DNA of 64,000 nucleotides from Clostridium sp. OM02-18AC (GTDB taxonomy: Bacteria; Bacillota; Clostridia; Lachnospirales; Lachnospiraceae). The position numbers and the translations under genes are program-made. The notes beneath the pieces were generated by a model. It worked only from the letters and a program-made list of their open reading frames with translations. It was not told where the DNA came from and did no database searches. The stretch lies in assembly GCF_003481825.1 (NCBI RefSeq), contig NZ_QULW01000003.1, positions 62,767 to 126,766 on the forward strand, written 5' to 3'. Below, piece after piece: positions 17,254 through 25,578 of this stretch (positions are counted from its first letter, which is position 1; each line of letters opens with the position of its first letter).

Positions 17254-18225
17254 CTACTCAATGGGATAAAGCATCTTTTCAAACTCCGGACTGCGCAGGT
17301 CGTTTCTTTCGATATAATAACTGTCCAGTATCGTTTCTTCCGTCAGTTTCTGGTTTGCCAGAATTTCCACAGCCCGTTTTACACTTAAGTATCCGGTACT
17401 GAAATCATCGGTAACACAAAGCCCGTCTATGACGCCACGGTCCAGATAATTCAAAAGCGTGGTAGAAGTTCCTCGTCCATAAAGCCCTTCGACATGTTCC
17501 AGATAAACACTGCTGTCTGCAAGGATCTGTGCGGTTTCCAGAAGCGATTCCGAATCCAGCGCAACAATCACCGCCCTGGAAGAATCCGGGTATACCAGTT
17601 CTTCAATTGCTTTTCGAAAACTTCCATCTCCATGACGTTCTATTTTTTTAACGATGCACCCGTTTGTCTGCAGCACATTCTCGACTCCATCCTGAAAATG
17701 ATGTTTCGCAGCAGATTCTTTGCCGGTATCAAACAGGAAGTACGGAACTTCTGTTCCGTGCCGGGTAAGTACCTGTTCTGCAAGTTTACGTCCCATTGCA
17801 TCATGGTCTGTCATCACCACCGAAGATACTTTATCTCTTGGAAGCGCAGCGTTCACCAGAACCAGCGGAATCTGGAGCCGTTTTTGTGCCAGTGCATCTT
17901 CCAGCACATTCTCCGATACCGGCATAACGATCAGTGCTTTTGCGTCATCCTGCTGTTCCCTTGCCAGTCGTTCAATCTGCTGTTCGCCATCGCCGCCCTC
18001 ATACAGAGTGATCAGGCTTACATCTGCATTCAGTTCGATGGCTGCCCGGTCCACACCTTTTTTGAAATTCTGACAAAATTCATCGGTTGTATCATCCAGG
18101 ATTACGGAAACCGGATAGATTTCCGTTTTCCGCTCTTTGATGATCAGATCCGTGGAGGAAAGCAGATATAATATAATCAATATGATACCCAGACCGGTCA
18201 GAACCAGGTTCTCGCGTTTTTTCAT
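17254..18225 (-). CDS. Membrane-anchored sugar-binding sensor protein
   Basis: The 323-residue protein has an uncleaved-looking N-terminal membrane segment (residues about 9-27, VLTGLGIILIILYLLSS). A LacI/ribose-binding-type extracellular domain follows, with SVILDDTTDEFCQNFKKGV near residue 40. No lipobox is present. Its ATG overlaps the kinase stop by four bases. Binding proteins of this kind coupled to YesM-type kinases are thought to present sugar to the kinase's extracellular domain. The ligand is presumably a hexose, judged from the operon. It is not a transporter receptor by position alone. Confidence 0.8.
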   Translation of the reverse strand: MKKRENLVLTGLGIILIILYLLSSTDLIIKERKTEIYPVSVILDDTTDEFCQNFKKGVDRAAIELNADVSLITLYEGGDGEQQIERLAREQQDDAKALIVMPVSENVLEDALAQKRLQIPLVLVNAALPRDKVSSVVMTDHDAMGRKLAEQVLTRHGTEVPYFLFDTGKESAAKHHFQDGVENVLQTNGCIVKKIERHGDGSFRKAIEELVYPDSSRAVIVALDSESLLETAQILADSSVYLEHVEGLYGRGTSTTLLNYLDRGVIDGLCVTDDFSTGYLSVKRAVEILANQKLTEETILDSYYIERNDLRSPEFEKMLYPIE

Positions 18226-20018
18226 GGTCTTCTCTCCTTTTCCTGGATTTCCCGGTAGTCCACTGCCGGAAGATGAATATGAATGATCGTCCCTTCATCT
18301 GGTTCTGATTCAATCCGAAGACCGTATTCGTTTCCGAAATACAGCCGGATCCGTTCATTCACATTTTTAACTCCGATTCCGGAACCTCGTTTGGAGGAGA
18401 CATGCGCGTGCTCAGTCAAAAGACTGTCAACCTGTTCCTCTGTCATGCCAAGTCCGTTATCCTGAACCGTAAAGCACAATCCATCTTCTTTCCGTTCTGC
18501 ACGGATCTCAATGAGCCCGTCTCCATCTTTAAATTCCATTCCATGATAAATGGCATTTTCAACGAGAGGCTGAAGCATCAGTTTTAAGCTTGCCATTCCA
18601 AGTACTTCTGGATCTGCATCAATCTGATAAGTAAATTTATTCTTAAACCGCATCTGCTGGATCATAAGATAATTGCGCACATGTTCCAGTTCATCCCGCA
18701 CTGGAATGATACTTTTTCCCTTGCTTAAGCTGATACGGAAAAAACGTGCCAGTGCAGTTACAACCTTGACTGCCTCTGATTTCTGCTCATTTTCGATCAT
18801 CCAGACAATGATGTCCAGGGTATTATAAAGAAAATGCGGATTGATCTGGGACTGCAGGGTATCGAATTCGCTCTTTCGCTTGGATTCATGTTCCGCAACA
18901 ATATCCTGCATTAGTATCTTGATCTGTCTTGCCATATCACCGATCGAACGGCCAAGGTGTCGGATTTCGTAAGAACCGCCCTGGTATACTTCCACATCCA
19001 GATTTCCGTTTTCCAAGGCATTGACGGATTTTTCCAGTTCCCGGATCGGTATTGTAATGTGGGAGGAAATCGAGGAGTTGATGATCATCAGCATAAATAA
19101 AAAGAGTCCGACCAGAAAAAACATGAAGAGCTTTGTTTTCAGGGTATTGAGATAACTGTCCTGCTCTGGTGTAACACCAACCAGCTTCCAGCCGGTATAG
19201 CCGACAGACTTTACCGTAACATCGCGGATTTCGCCCTGATAGGATTCCCGGTAATTCCCGTCACGGTAAGTTTCGGCGGCTTTTAAGTTTTCTTCCATCT
19301 GTCCCGCATCGATCAGCTGCATCTGCGGATGATAGATCAGCTGTCCACCGGAGCTGATCATGTACAGATAGCCGTGATTTCCCATGGAAATGCTGTCCAG
19401 AAGCTGTTTTAAACTTCCGTAGGTAATATCAATCAGCAAAATACCCTGTTCGGTAGATACTCCTTTTGTGAGTTCTACCGCACGGGTCATGGTAATAACC
19501 CAGGTATACTGATTTTCATCGCTGTCAAAAATATATTGTACATGCGGTGTAGAAAAATGCAGGTTTTCGGTTCGCTCCAGTGTTTCAGGAAACCAGTCTT
19601 CTTTGCTTACATCAAGTCCCGTTTTCAGCCGGGCTGCCGGTACGGTATCGATGAGTGCCCCGTTTTTGGAAAATAATGCAATATTGGAGACATAATCCCG
19701 GTTACTGTCATATAGAAGATTCATTTCTGAGTGAATGCTTTCCTGCGACAGATCTGCATTTTTGATGACATCGTAATACAGGGAATCTGACAGCTTCATA
19801 ATGGTACGAAGGTAGGAATCCACGGAATGGTTGACCTGTGCCAGCATCGTCTGGTTTTCTTCCTGGATCGCTGCTGTCATCTGGTTGACAAGACGTCCGT
19901 AAAAGGAAATTCCCATGAGGATCAGGGCAGTCAGGGCGCTGATCGTAAAATACAGATAAATGGTAGAGCGGATGCTGACGCGGCCAGGCAGATCAGACCA
20001 TTTCTTTTTTAACATCAT
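18222..20018 (-). CDS. YesM-type sensor histidine kinase
   Basis: This is a membrane sensor kinase of the His_kinase/LytS-YesM class. The 598 residues run: membrane segment at 19-40, an extracellular double-Cache-like domain at about 41-295, a second membrane segment at 297-317, HAMP at about 318-372, the phospho-acceptor box QSQINPHFLYNTLD with His395, and a HATPase domain with LVENAIYHG and DNGLGM. AAAGGAG precedes two consecutive ATGs; either may start translation. The regulator gene lies ten bases upstream and the anchored binding protein overlaps its end, so the three work as one sensing unit. The expected target is the mglB promoter. Confidence 0.92.
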   Translation of the reverse strand: MMLKKKWSDLPGRVSIRSTIYLYFTISALTALILMGISFYGRLVNQMTAAIQEENQTMLAQVNHSVDSYLRTIMKLSDSLYYDVIKNADLSQESIHSEMNLLYDSNRDYVSNIALFSKNGALIDTVPAARLKTGLDVSKEDWFPETLERTENLHFSTPHVQYIFDSDENQYTWVITMTRAVELTKGVSTEQGILLIDITYGSLKQLLDSISMGNHGYLYMISSGGQLIYHPQMQLIDAGQMEENLKAAETYRDGNYRESYQGEIRDVTVKSVGYTGWKLVGVTPEQDSYLNTLKTKLFMFFLVGLFLFMLMIINSSISSHITIPIRELEKSVNALENGNLDVEVYQGGSYEIRHLGRSIGDMARQIKILMQDIVAEHESKRKSEFDTLQSQINPHFLYNTLDIIVWMIENEQKSEAVKVVTALARFFRISLSKGKSIIPVRDELEHVRNYLMIQQMRFKNKFTYQIDADPEVLGMASLKLMLQPLVENAIYHGMEFKDGDGLIEIRAERKEDGLCFTVQDNGLGMTEEQVDSLLTEHAHVSSKRGSGIGVKNVNERIRLYFGNEYGLRIESEPDEGTIIHIHLPAVDYREIQEKERRP

Positions 20019-20027
20019 GTTTCTCCT

Positions 20028-21638
20028 TTAACTGCTTTGCGTTCCCCGGTATTTGGTTGGCGAAATTCCAAACCGTTTTTTGAATACATAGCTAAAATAA
20101 TTTTGTTCCTGATATCCCACTTTCTGGGCGATCACATACGTCTTATCATCCGTCTCGTTGAGCAGTTCCACCGCTTTCTGGAGACGTACTTCTGTCAGAT
20201 AAGCAATGTAGGTCTGTCCGGTCACCTTGCGGAACATCGTGGAAAAGTATGCCGGACTCATGTGCAGTTCCCGGCAGATCATCTCAACGGAGAGAGACGG
20301 GTCCTGATAATGGCTTTCGATATACTGTCTCGCTTCCAGGATTACTTTTTTGGTGGTATTGTCGCGTTCCCGGTTTAAGCTTTCATGGATCCGGAAACAA
20401 ACTTGCAAAAGCCCGTTTTCAAATTCTTCCGGTTTTCCGATTGTGGAAGGAATATCCATATACTGCGTTTCCGTATCAAAAATCTCCCGGGTCGTCAGAT
20501 CATACTGCTGCATCAGCCTGGTAACACAGTTAAAAAGAGACAGCATATAAAGCTGCTGCTGTCTGGCATGGACCTTTGCATCGTCCATACGTGCCATCAG
20601 TTTTTGAATCGTTTCCGTGATTTTTTCCTGAGGACCGAATTTTACGGCTGTGACAAAATCATTTTCGTCTGTATTATCGAATTTCAGCTTTCCGCGGCTT
20701 ACCGGTTCCACATCGTTGATGTAGATTGTCTGTCCGGTTCCTACAATGGTCTTATAACCCAGAGCATCCACGGATGACTGGTAGATCCGGCTGATCTCGG
20801 ACAAATCCTGACAGCTGTGTCCCACAGCAATGGTCACTGTCACATCCAGGATTCTTCTGCATTCTTTGCAAATGTCCCCCAAATGGTCTAAGAGGCCGGT
20901 CTGGGAATTGTTTTCATCGATTGCCGCGATCAGGGTCATTCCTGCTGAAGAGTTAAACATCGTGAAACGGCAATACTCTTTTAAATGATCTTCTGCGATC
21001 TGGCGCACGGAAATTGGCACCAGCTCCTTCTGCAGGGCGGCTGGACGATCTGTATTTTCTGCCTCAATATGCAGCAAAGCCGTGATCCATTTTTGTGAAT
21101 GCAGAATGTCCACATTGTATTCTCTTAATTTTTCTTCGATCAAACTGGCATTTGCAGTGCCGCGCACCAGGTCATTTAAAAACACTTCTCTCAAGATCGG
21201 GAGGCTTTTCCGGTAACTTTCCTGCAAAAGTGCCGCATCGCGCCGCTGGCAGATTTCCTCATCCAGATTCTGTTTTACCCGTGTCAGAATCTCCGAAAGT
21301 TCTTCTACGTTCACCGGCTTTAGTATGTACTCTGTCACGTTCAGTTTAATTGCCTGCTGGGCATATTCAAAATCATCGAAGCCGGAAAAGATCAGCACTT
21401 TCATGGAAGGATATTTCTGGCGGATCCTCTCTGTTAAAGTCAGTCCGTCCATAAAGGGCATGCGGATATCTGTCATGACCACTTCTGGTTCCAGCTGTTC
21501 GATCTGCTCCAGCGCTTCTGCCCCATTCTCCGCATCGCCCACTACATCAAATCCCAAATGGTTCCAGTCAATTTTTCGTATGATGCCTTTGCGTACCTCT
21601 TCTTCGTCATCCACCAGGATGATCCGGTATAAACTCAT
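20028..21638 (-). CDS. YesN-type response regulator (REC-AraC)
   Basis: The 536-residue cytoplasmic regulator has an N-terminal receiver domain with phospho-acceptor Asp57 in VVMTDIRMPFMDG. A long middle segment follows, then a C-terminal AraC-type pair of helix-turn-helices (about residues 435-530, LSVEMICRELHMSPAYFSTM and KVGYQEQNYFSYVFKKRFG). It probably activates mglBAC in response to sugar. It starts 24 bases after cobD with AAAGGAG and has no visible promoter or terminator before it. Read-through from the cobalamin genes therefore seems possible. Confidence 0.92.
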   Translation of the reverse strand: MSLYRIILVDDEEEVRKGIIRKIDWNHLGFDVVGDAENGAEALEQIEQLEPEVVMTDIRMPFMDGLTLTERIRQKYPSMKVLIFSGFDDFEYAQQAIKLNVTEYILKPVNVEELSEILTRVKQNLDEEICQRRDAALLQESYRKSLPILREVFLNDLVRGTANASLIEEKLREYNVDILHSQKWITALLHIEAENTDRPAALQKELVPISVRQIAEDHLKEYCRFTMFNSSAGMTLIAAIDENNSQTGLLDHLGDICKECRRILDVTVTIAVGHSCQDLSEISRIYQSSVDALGYKTIVGTGQTIYINDVEPVSRGKLKFDNTDENDFVTAVKFGPQEKITETIQKLMARMDDAKVHARQQQLYMLSLFNCVTRLMQQYDLTTREIFDTETQYMDIPSTIGKPEEFENGLLQVCFRIHESLNRERDNTTKKVILEARQYIESHYQDPSLSVEMICRELHMSPAYFSTMFRKVTGQTYIAYLTEVRLQKAVELLNETDDKTYVIAQKVGYQEQNYFSYVFKKRFGISPTKYRGTQSS

Positions 21639-21662
21639 AGCCTGTCTCTCCTTTATATTTTG

Positions 21663-22757
21663 TCACTTTCCCGTATTCCGACAGGATTCCTTTTCATCCA
21701 TAATTTCCCTCAGATTCCGGATCAAAAACCTGTTTTCTTCCGGTATTCCCACACAGATCCGGTAATAGCCTGATGTCAGGCCATCAAAATTGCTGCAGTC
21801 GCGAAGCAGGATTTTCCGTCTCAGGCAGGCCTGGAACAATTCTCCAGGATCCTTTTCTTTTCTATAAAACAAAATAAAATTACTGTCTGACTCAAATACC
21901 GTGAATCCCAGTTTTTGTAACTGGCAAATCAGCCACGTGCGCTCTGTCTCAATCAGCGTTCTTGCCTGCTTTAAATACGCCTGTTCTTTCAGTGCTGCGA
22001 CTCCTGCTTCCTGGGCCGGAACCGACACACTCCAGGGCTGACGTTCCTGCCGGATCTTTTGAAGCAGCGCACTGGATGATGACACCGCATATCCCAGACG
22101 AAGTCCCGCCATGGCATATGTCTTCGTAAATGCCCGTAAAATCACCAGGTTTTCATAGTCACCGACCACTGGCAGCATACAAAAGTTTTCTGGTTGTTCC
22201 ATCAGTTCACAGAAGCACTCATCCAAAAGAAGCCAGGTTTTCGTCTGGCGGCAGCGGTCAGCAAGCTTCTTTACGATAGAAACAGGCACTGCATGGCCAG
22301 TTGGATTATTGGGATTGCAGAAAAACAAAAGATCGGTTTGGGGCGTGATCTGTTTTAAAACTGCTTCGATGTCTGGCTGAAACTGCTGTTCCTGTTTCAT
22401 GGGAAGTGTTTCGATTTCACAGCCCACCGCAGTCAATGCCTGTCTGTATTCCGAGAACGACGGAGTAAGCAGCAAGGCCTTTTTCGGTGCCAGGATCCGC
22501 ACCACCTGAAAGATCAGGTCTGCAGCACCGTTGGCGCAAAGAATCCACTCTGCAGGTACATGGTGGTACTCTGCCAATGCATTTCGTAATGCTTCACACT
22601 CCGGATCCGGATACCTGCCCCACCCGTCTACCGAATCTCTCAGGAAGTCCTTAACCTTTTCTGGCATCCCAAGCGGATTTAAATTGATGGAAAAATCATG
22701 GCTTACCGGATTGCGGTAAACGTCCCCGCCGTGTCCCAATGCTTTGTGTGGCTCCAT
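21663..22757 (-). CDS. cobD: L-threonine-O-3-phosphate decarboxylase CobD
   Basis: CobD is a PLP enzyme that makes (R)-1-amino-2-propanol phosphate, the linker joining corrin ring to lower ligand. The 364-residue protein resembles histidinol-phosphate aminotransferase. It has the CobD-type opening HGGDVYRNP...DFSINLNPLG, the FCNPNNPTG block near residue 150, and the PLP lysine region RAFTKTYAMAGLRLGY near residue 213. Its ATG overlaps the cbiB stop by one base. The neighbour CbiB uses its product directly, which favours CobD over HisC. Confidence 0.9.
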   Translation of the reverse strand: MEPHKALGHGGDVYRNPVSHDFSINLNPLGMPEKVKDFLRDSVDGWGRYPDPECEALRNALAEYHHVPAEWILCANGAADLIFQVVRILAPKKALLLTPSFSEYRQALTAVGCEIETLPMKQEQQFQPDIEAVLKQITPQTDLLFFCNPNNPTGHAVPVSIVKKLADRCRQTKTWLLLDECFCELMEQPENFCMLPVVGDYENLVILRAFTKTYAMAGLRLGYAVSSSSALLQKIRQERQPWSVSVPAQEAGVAALKEQAYLKQARTLIETERTWLICQLQKLGFTVFESDSNFILFYRKEKDPGELFQACLRRKILLRDCSNFDGLTSGYYRICVGIPEENRFLIRNLREIMDEKESCRNTGK

Positions 22758-23758
22758 TACACCAATCCTCCTGTCAGTATCTTAAGCAAAGTGATCAGAC
22801 CGGTTCCGGCAAGAAGTGCCAGAACCGAGGCCAGATACATCAGACGGTTGGCACGCACAATATCCTCCGGTTCCACCGGGCGGTGCGCATCCCCTATGGT
22901 TGGTTTATGGTTCCGCTTTCCAAAATACCAGGCATCCCCTGCCAGCTGGACTCCCAGTGCCCCGGCACAGGCCGATTCCGACTGGGCTGAATTCGGACTT
23001 TTATGGTTTCTGCGGTCCCGTCGCCAGATCACAAATGCTTCTTTTCCGTTCATCCCAGGCAGCAGAAAGGCTGCCACTGTAAACAAAAGACCGGTCAGCC
23101 TGGAAGGAATCCAGTTCATCAGATCATCTAGCTTTGCTGCCGCACGTCCAAAATACAGATATTTTTCGTTTTTATAGCCCACCATGGAATCCATGGTATT
23201 CACAGCCTTATAAAAAAATCCGCCAACCGGACCGGCGAGAAACAAAAAGCATAGTGGCGCGATCACGCCGTCGGAAGCATTTTCCGCAACCGTCTCCACG
23301 GCTGCCTTGGTCACGCCCTCCGCAGTCAGGTCCTCGGTATCCCGTCCAACGATCATGGATACCGCATAGCGTGCACGGTCTAAATCTCCTGTTTTCAGTT
23401 CTTTGTATACGTTCATACTCTCTGTTTTTAGTGATCTTGCCGCCAGAATCCACCCGTCTAGCAGGCACATCACGGCAAACTGGAAATATGGATGGATCAA
23501 ACCGGCCAGAAGCAGGATCAGCGCTGTGATTACAACGGTCACACAGGGAACCGTCACGGCAAGCGCCGCACCGGCAAGGAGCAGACTTTTCGGCTGATTC
23601 GGCACCTTTTTCCGAAGTTGTTTTTCCATTCGCGAGATCAGCTTTCCAATCCCGCAGACCGGATGCCAGAGCCCGTGAGGGTCTCCCACAATAAAATCGA
23701 ATAAAAAACCAATACAGACCGCAGCTGCATATTCCATCCAGAGATTTCTGAGTATCAT
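22757..23758 (-). CDS. cbiB: Adenosylcobinamide-phosphate synthase CbiB
   Basis: CbiB attaches aminopropanol phosphate to adenosylcobyric acid. The 333-residue membrane protein has the family start FLFDFIVGDPHGLWHPVCGIG near residue 18. The block RYAVSMIVGRDTEDL is near residue 140, followed by AVETVAENASDGVIAPL, and the C-terminal NHKPTIGDAHRPVEPEDI. Several hydrophobic segments are present. AGAAGGAAAC lies before the ATG. It sits between a short cobU-like gene and cobD. Confidence 0.95.
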   Translation of the reverse strand: MILRNLWMEYAAAVCIGFLFDFIVGDPHGLWHPVCGIGKLISRMEKQLRKKVPNQPKSLLLAGAALAVTVPCVTVVITALILLLAGLIHPYFQFAVMCLLDGWILAARSLKTESMNVYKELKTGDLDRARYAVSMIVGRDTEDLTAEGVTKAAVETVAENASDGVIAPLCFLFLAGPVGGFFYKAVNTMDSMVGYKNEKYLYFGRAAAKLDDLMNWIPSRLTGLLFTVAAFLLPGMNGKEAFVIWRRDRRNHKSPNSAQSESACAGALGVQLAGDAWYFGKRNHKPTIGDAHRPVEPEDIVRANRLMYLASVLALLAGTGLITLLKILTGGLV

Positions 23759-23817
23759 GTTGTTTGTTTCCTTCTCTACAGTTTCATTTTTATAGTTTTT
23801 CGATTACTGCTCAGCCC

Positions 23818-24210
23818 TTATTTGATCCGGACCGCAATGCCGCATTGAACCCGGTATACTTTTTCTGCCCGGGCAGCGAGCAGTTGTCCGGCACGTCCCA
23901 CCGCCTCCCGGTAGATGCGTTCTTCCCGCTCGATGGGCACGATTCCACATCCCACCTCATCCAGCGTGATTACCTCGGGCGGATTTTCCAGAAGCTTGCG
24001 TGTCATGCTGTCTGGGTCTTCGCCCGCCGCCAGGGCTTTTCGGACCTGAAGATGAAAATCCGGCAAAACCTGGATTCGCGGTCCTGTTTTTTCCAGTGCA
24101 TCTGCTATTTTTCCGCCAGCGTTCTGACTATGATGTTCTTTTTTCTCTTTGCAGATCTGCTCTGCAAACGCTTTCTTTCCCTGAAATCTTCCTCCAATGA
24201 TCAGGATCAT
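23818..24210 (-). CDS. Short CobU-like nucleotide-binding protein
   Basis: The 130-residue protein resembles the C-terminal and P-loop parts of CobU, the adenosylcobinamide kinase/guanylyltransferase. The C-terminal block LDEVGCGIVPIEREERIYRE, followed by AVGRAGQLLA and YRVQCGIAVRIK, is the CobU pattern. The loop ILIIGGRFQGKKAFAEQ has Gln where the usual GxxxSGKS has Ser. It is about 45 residues shorter than the full CobU encoded at 25048-25578. The ATG at 24210 follows GGAGGGG. It may be a specialised second kinase or guanylyltransferase, or a non-catalytic partner; the sequence does not decide. Confidence 0.75.
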   Translation of the reverse strand: MILIIGGRFQGKKAFAEQICKEKKEHHSQNAGGKIADALEKTGPRIQVLPDFHLQVRKALAAGEDPDSMTRKLLENPPEVITLDEVGCGIVPIEREERIYREAVGRAGQLLAARAEKVYRVQCGIAVRIK

Positions 24211-24260
24211 GCGATTCTCCCCTCCAGACGGATCGTCTTTGCCTTTCTTTTTCAATCATG

Positions 24261-25055
24261 TTACCAGATATGACTGCATACAGCCAGTGCCGCTATCATA
24301 ACCAACTCTGCTGTCTGCAGAAAATAACCGGCCAGATCGCCAGTCGTTCCACCAAATTCCGTTAACGCCATATGATGGTACCAGAAAAAGACCAGTGCCG
24401 CCGCAGCCATGATGATCGCAGTTGGGAGCACGCCTGCTGTTGCCAGGAAAAATAAGATTCCGGCAAGAAGCCATCCCGTCAGGACCGCCTTTACAACCGG
24501 CGATCCGCTTCCGGTTCCCTTTGCAAAAGTTGCCGCAAGTCCGTCCTTTCGTGCTTTCGGAAAGCACAGGACAGAAAGACCACTTAACGACCTGGTGACC
24601 ACATAGATTCCGGCAATCGCAGGAAAGGCAGAGTTTCCAAGTTCGGAAAACGCCGCGGCATAAAGCAGCAGATACACACCGCAGCCTGCGATCGCAAATG
24701 CGCCTGCATGCGGATCTTTTAAAATTTCCAGCTTCCGCTCCCGGCTTAAAAAGGAGCTTCTTGCATCGGTCACATCTAAAAAACCATCCATGTGGATGCC
24801 TCCGGTGATCAGAAGCGGGATTGCGGTTCCAAGCAAAGAAAAGGCCAGTATTCCAAGGCCTGCTGCCCGTGCAGCAAACACATATAAGTTCATGATAAAA
24901 CCGATCACGGCTCCGATCAGCGGGAAAAAGCAAAAGGCATATTTCATGCCGCGCTCACTCCACTCGATAAATGGCATCGGGATCCGCGAATACATGGAAA
25001 ACGCGATCACAAAGCTTTCCAGGATGGACGGCAATGTCTTGTTCTTTTCACGCAT
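24261..25055 (-). CDS. cobS: Adenosylcobinamide-GDP ribazoletransferase CobS
   Basis: CobS joins alpha-ribazole to adenosylcobinamide-GDP, the last ring-assembly step, in the membrane. The 264-residue protein has FSMYSRIPMP near residue 18, the metal-binding GGIHMDGFLDVTDARSS near residue 84 and DPHAGAFAIAG near residue 115, all conserved in CobS. Several hydrophobic helices follow. The ATG at 25055 lies inside the end of cobU (8-base overlap), with AAGGAG nine bases upstream. Confidence 0.95.
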   Translation of the reverse strand: MREKNKTLPSILESFVIAFSMYSRIPMPFIEWSERGMKYAFCFFPLIGAVIGFIMNLYVFAARAAGLGILAFSLLGTAIPLLITGGIHMDGFLDVTDARSSFLSRERKLEILKDPHAGAFAIAGCGVYLLLYAAAFSELGNSAFPAIAGIYVVTRSLSGLSVLCFPKARKDGLAATFAKGTGSGSPVVKAVLTGWLLAGILFFLATAGVLPTAIIMAAAALVFFWYHHMALTEFGGTTGDLAGYFLQTAELVMIAALAVCSHIW

Positions 25056-25578
25056 GCTCCCGCGCTCCTTTCTGCCGGATGGGAATTCCATAGACCACTT
25101 CCGTGACCAGGGAAGCCTGCTTTGCCAGCCAGATATTTAAGGTTCCTAAAAGACGGATATAGCGGAGGGTATCCGCATCGTAGCTGCATCCGTCTGAAAA
25201 GATCTCATTTGTCACGATCACCAGATCTTTCGTCTGCGCTTCCAAATTCTGGATTCCCGCCTGAATGCGTTCCAGAATCTCCTCATCGGTTCCGCCAATC
25301 TCAAACTGCTCATTTGCCAGAAGATTTGACATACACTCCAGCATCAGACTGCCGTTTCCCGGAAGCTTTACCTGGTTCAGGGTGTGAAAGGCTTCGATCG
25401 TCTCAAACCCCTTTCCTTCCCGCATGGCGCGGTGCTTTTTGACTCTCGTTTCCCCCTCTGCGCCCCAGGCACGCATGGTTGCAAGATAATATTTATCCGG
25501 TCCTTCTGCCTTTACAAGCTGTTCTTCCGCATAGACCGATTTGCCGCTTGCAGAGGCTCCGGTGATCAGATGCATCAT
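25048..25578 (-). CDS. cobU: Adenosylcobinamide kinase/guanylyltransferase CobU
   Basis: CobU phosphorylates adenosylcobinamide and then adds GMP. The 176-residue product has the P-loop LITGASASGKSVYAEEQLV at its N-terminus, YLATMRAWGAEGETRVKKH near residue 30, and LVIVTNEIFSDGCSYDADT near residue 118. The last is the NEVG region in variant form. The ATG overlaps the cbiT-cbiA stop in an ATGA arrangement. This is the full-length copy; a shorter relative lies three genes later. Confidence 0.88.
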   Translation of the reverse strand: MMHLITGASASGKSVYAEEQLVKAEGPDKYYLATMRAWGAEGETRVKKHRAMREGKGFETIEAFHTLNQVKLPGNGSLMLECMSNLLANEQFEIGGTDEEILERIQAGIQNLEAQTKDLVIVTNEIFSDGCSYDADTLRYIRLLGTLNIWLAKQASLVTEVVYGIPIRQKGAREHA

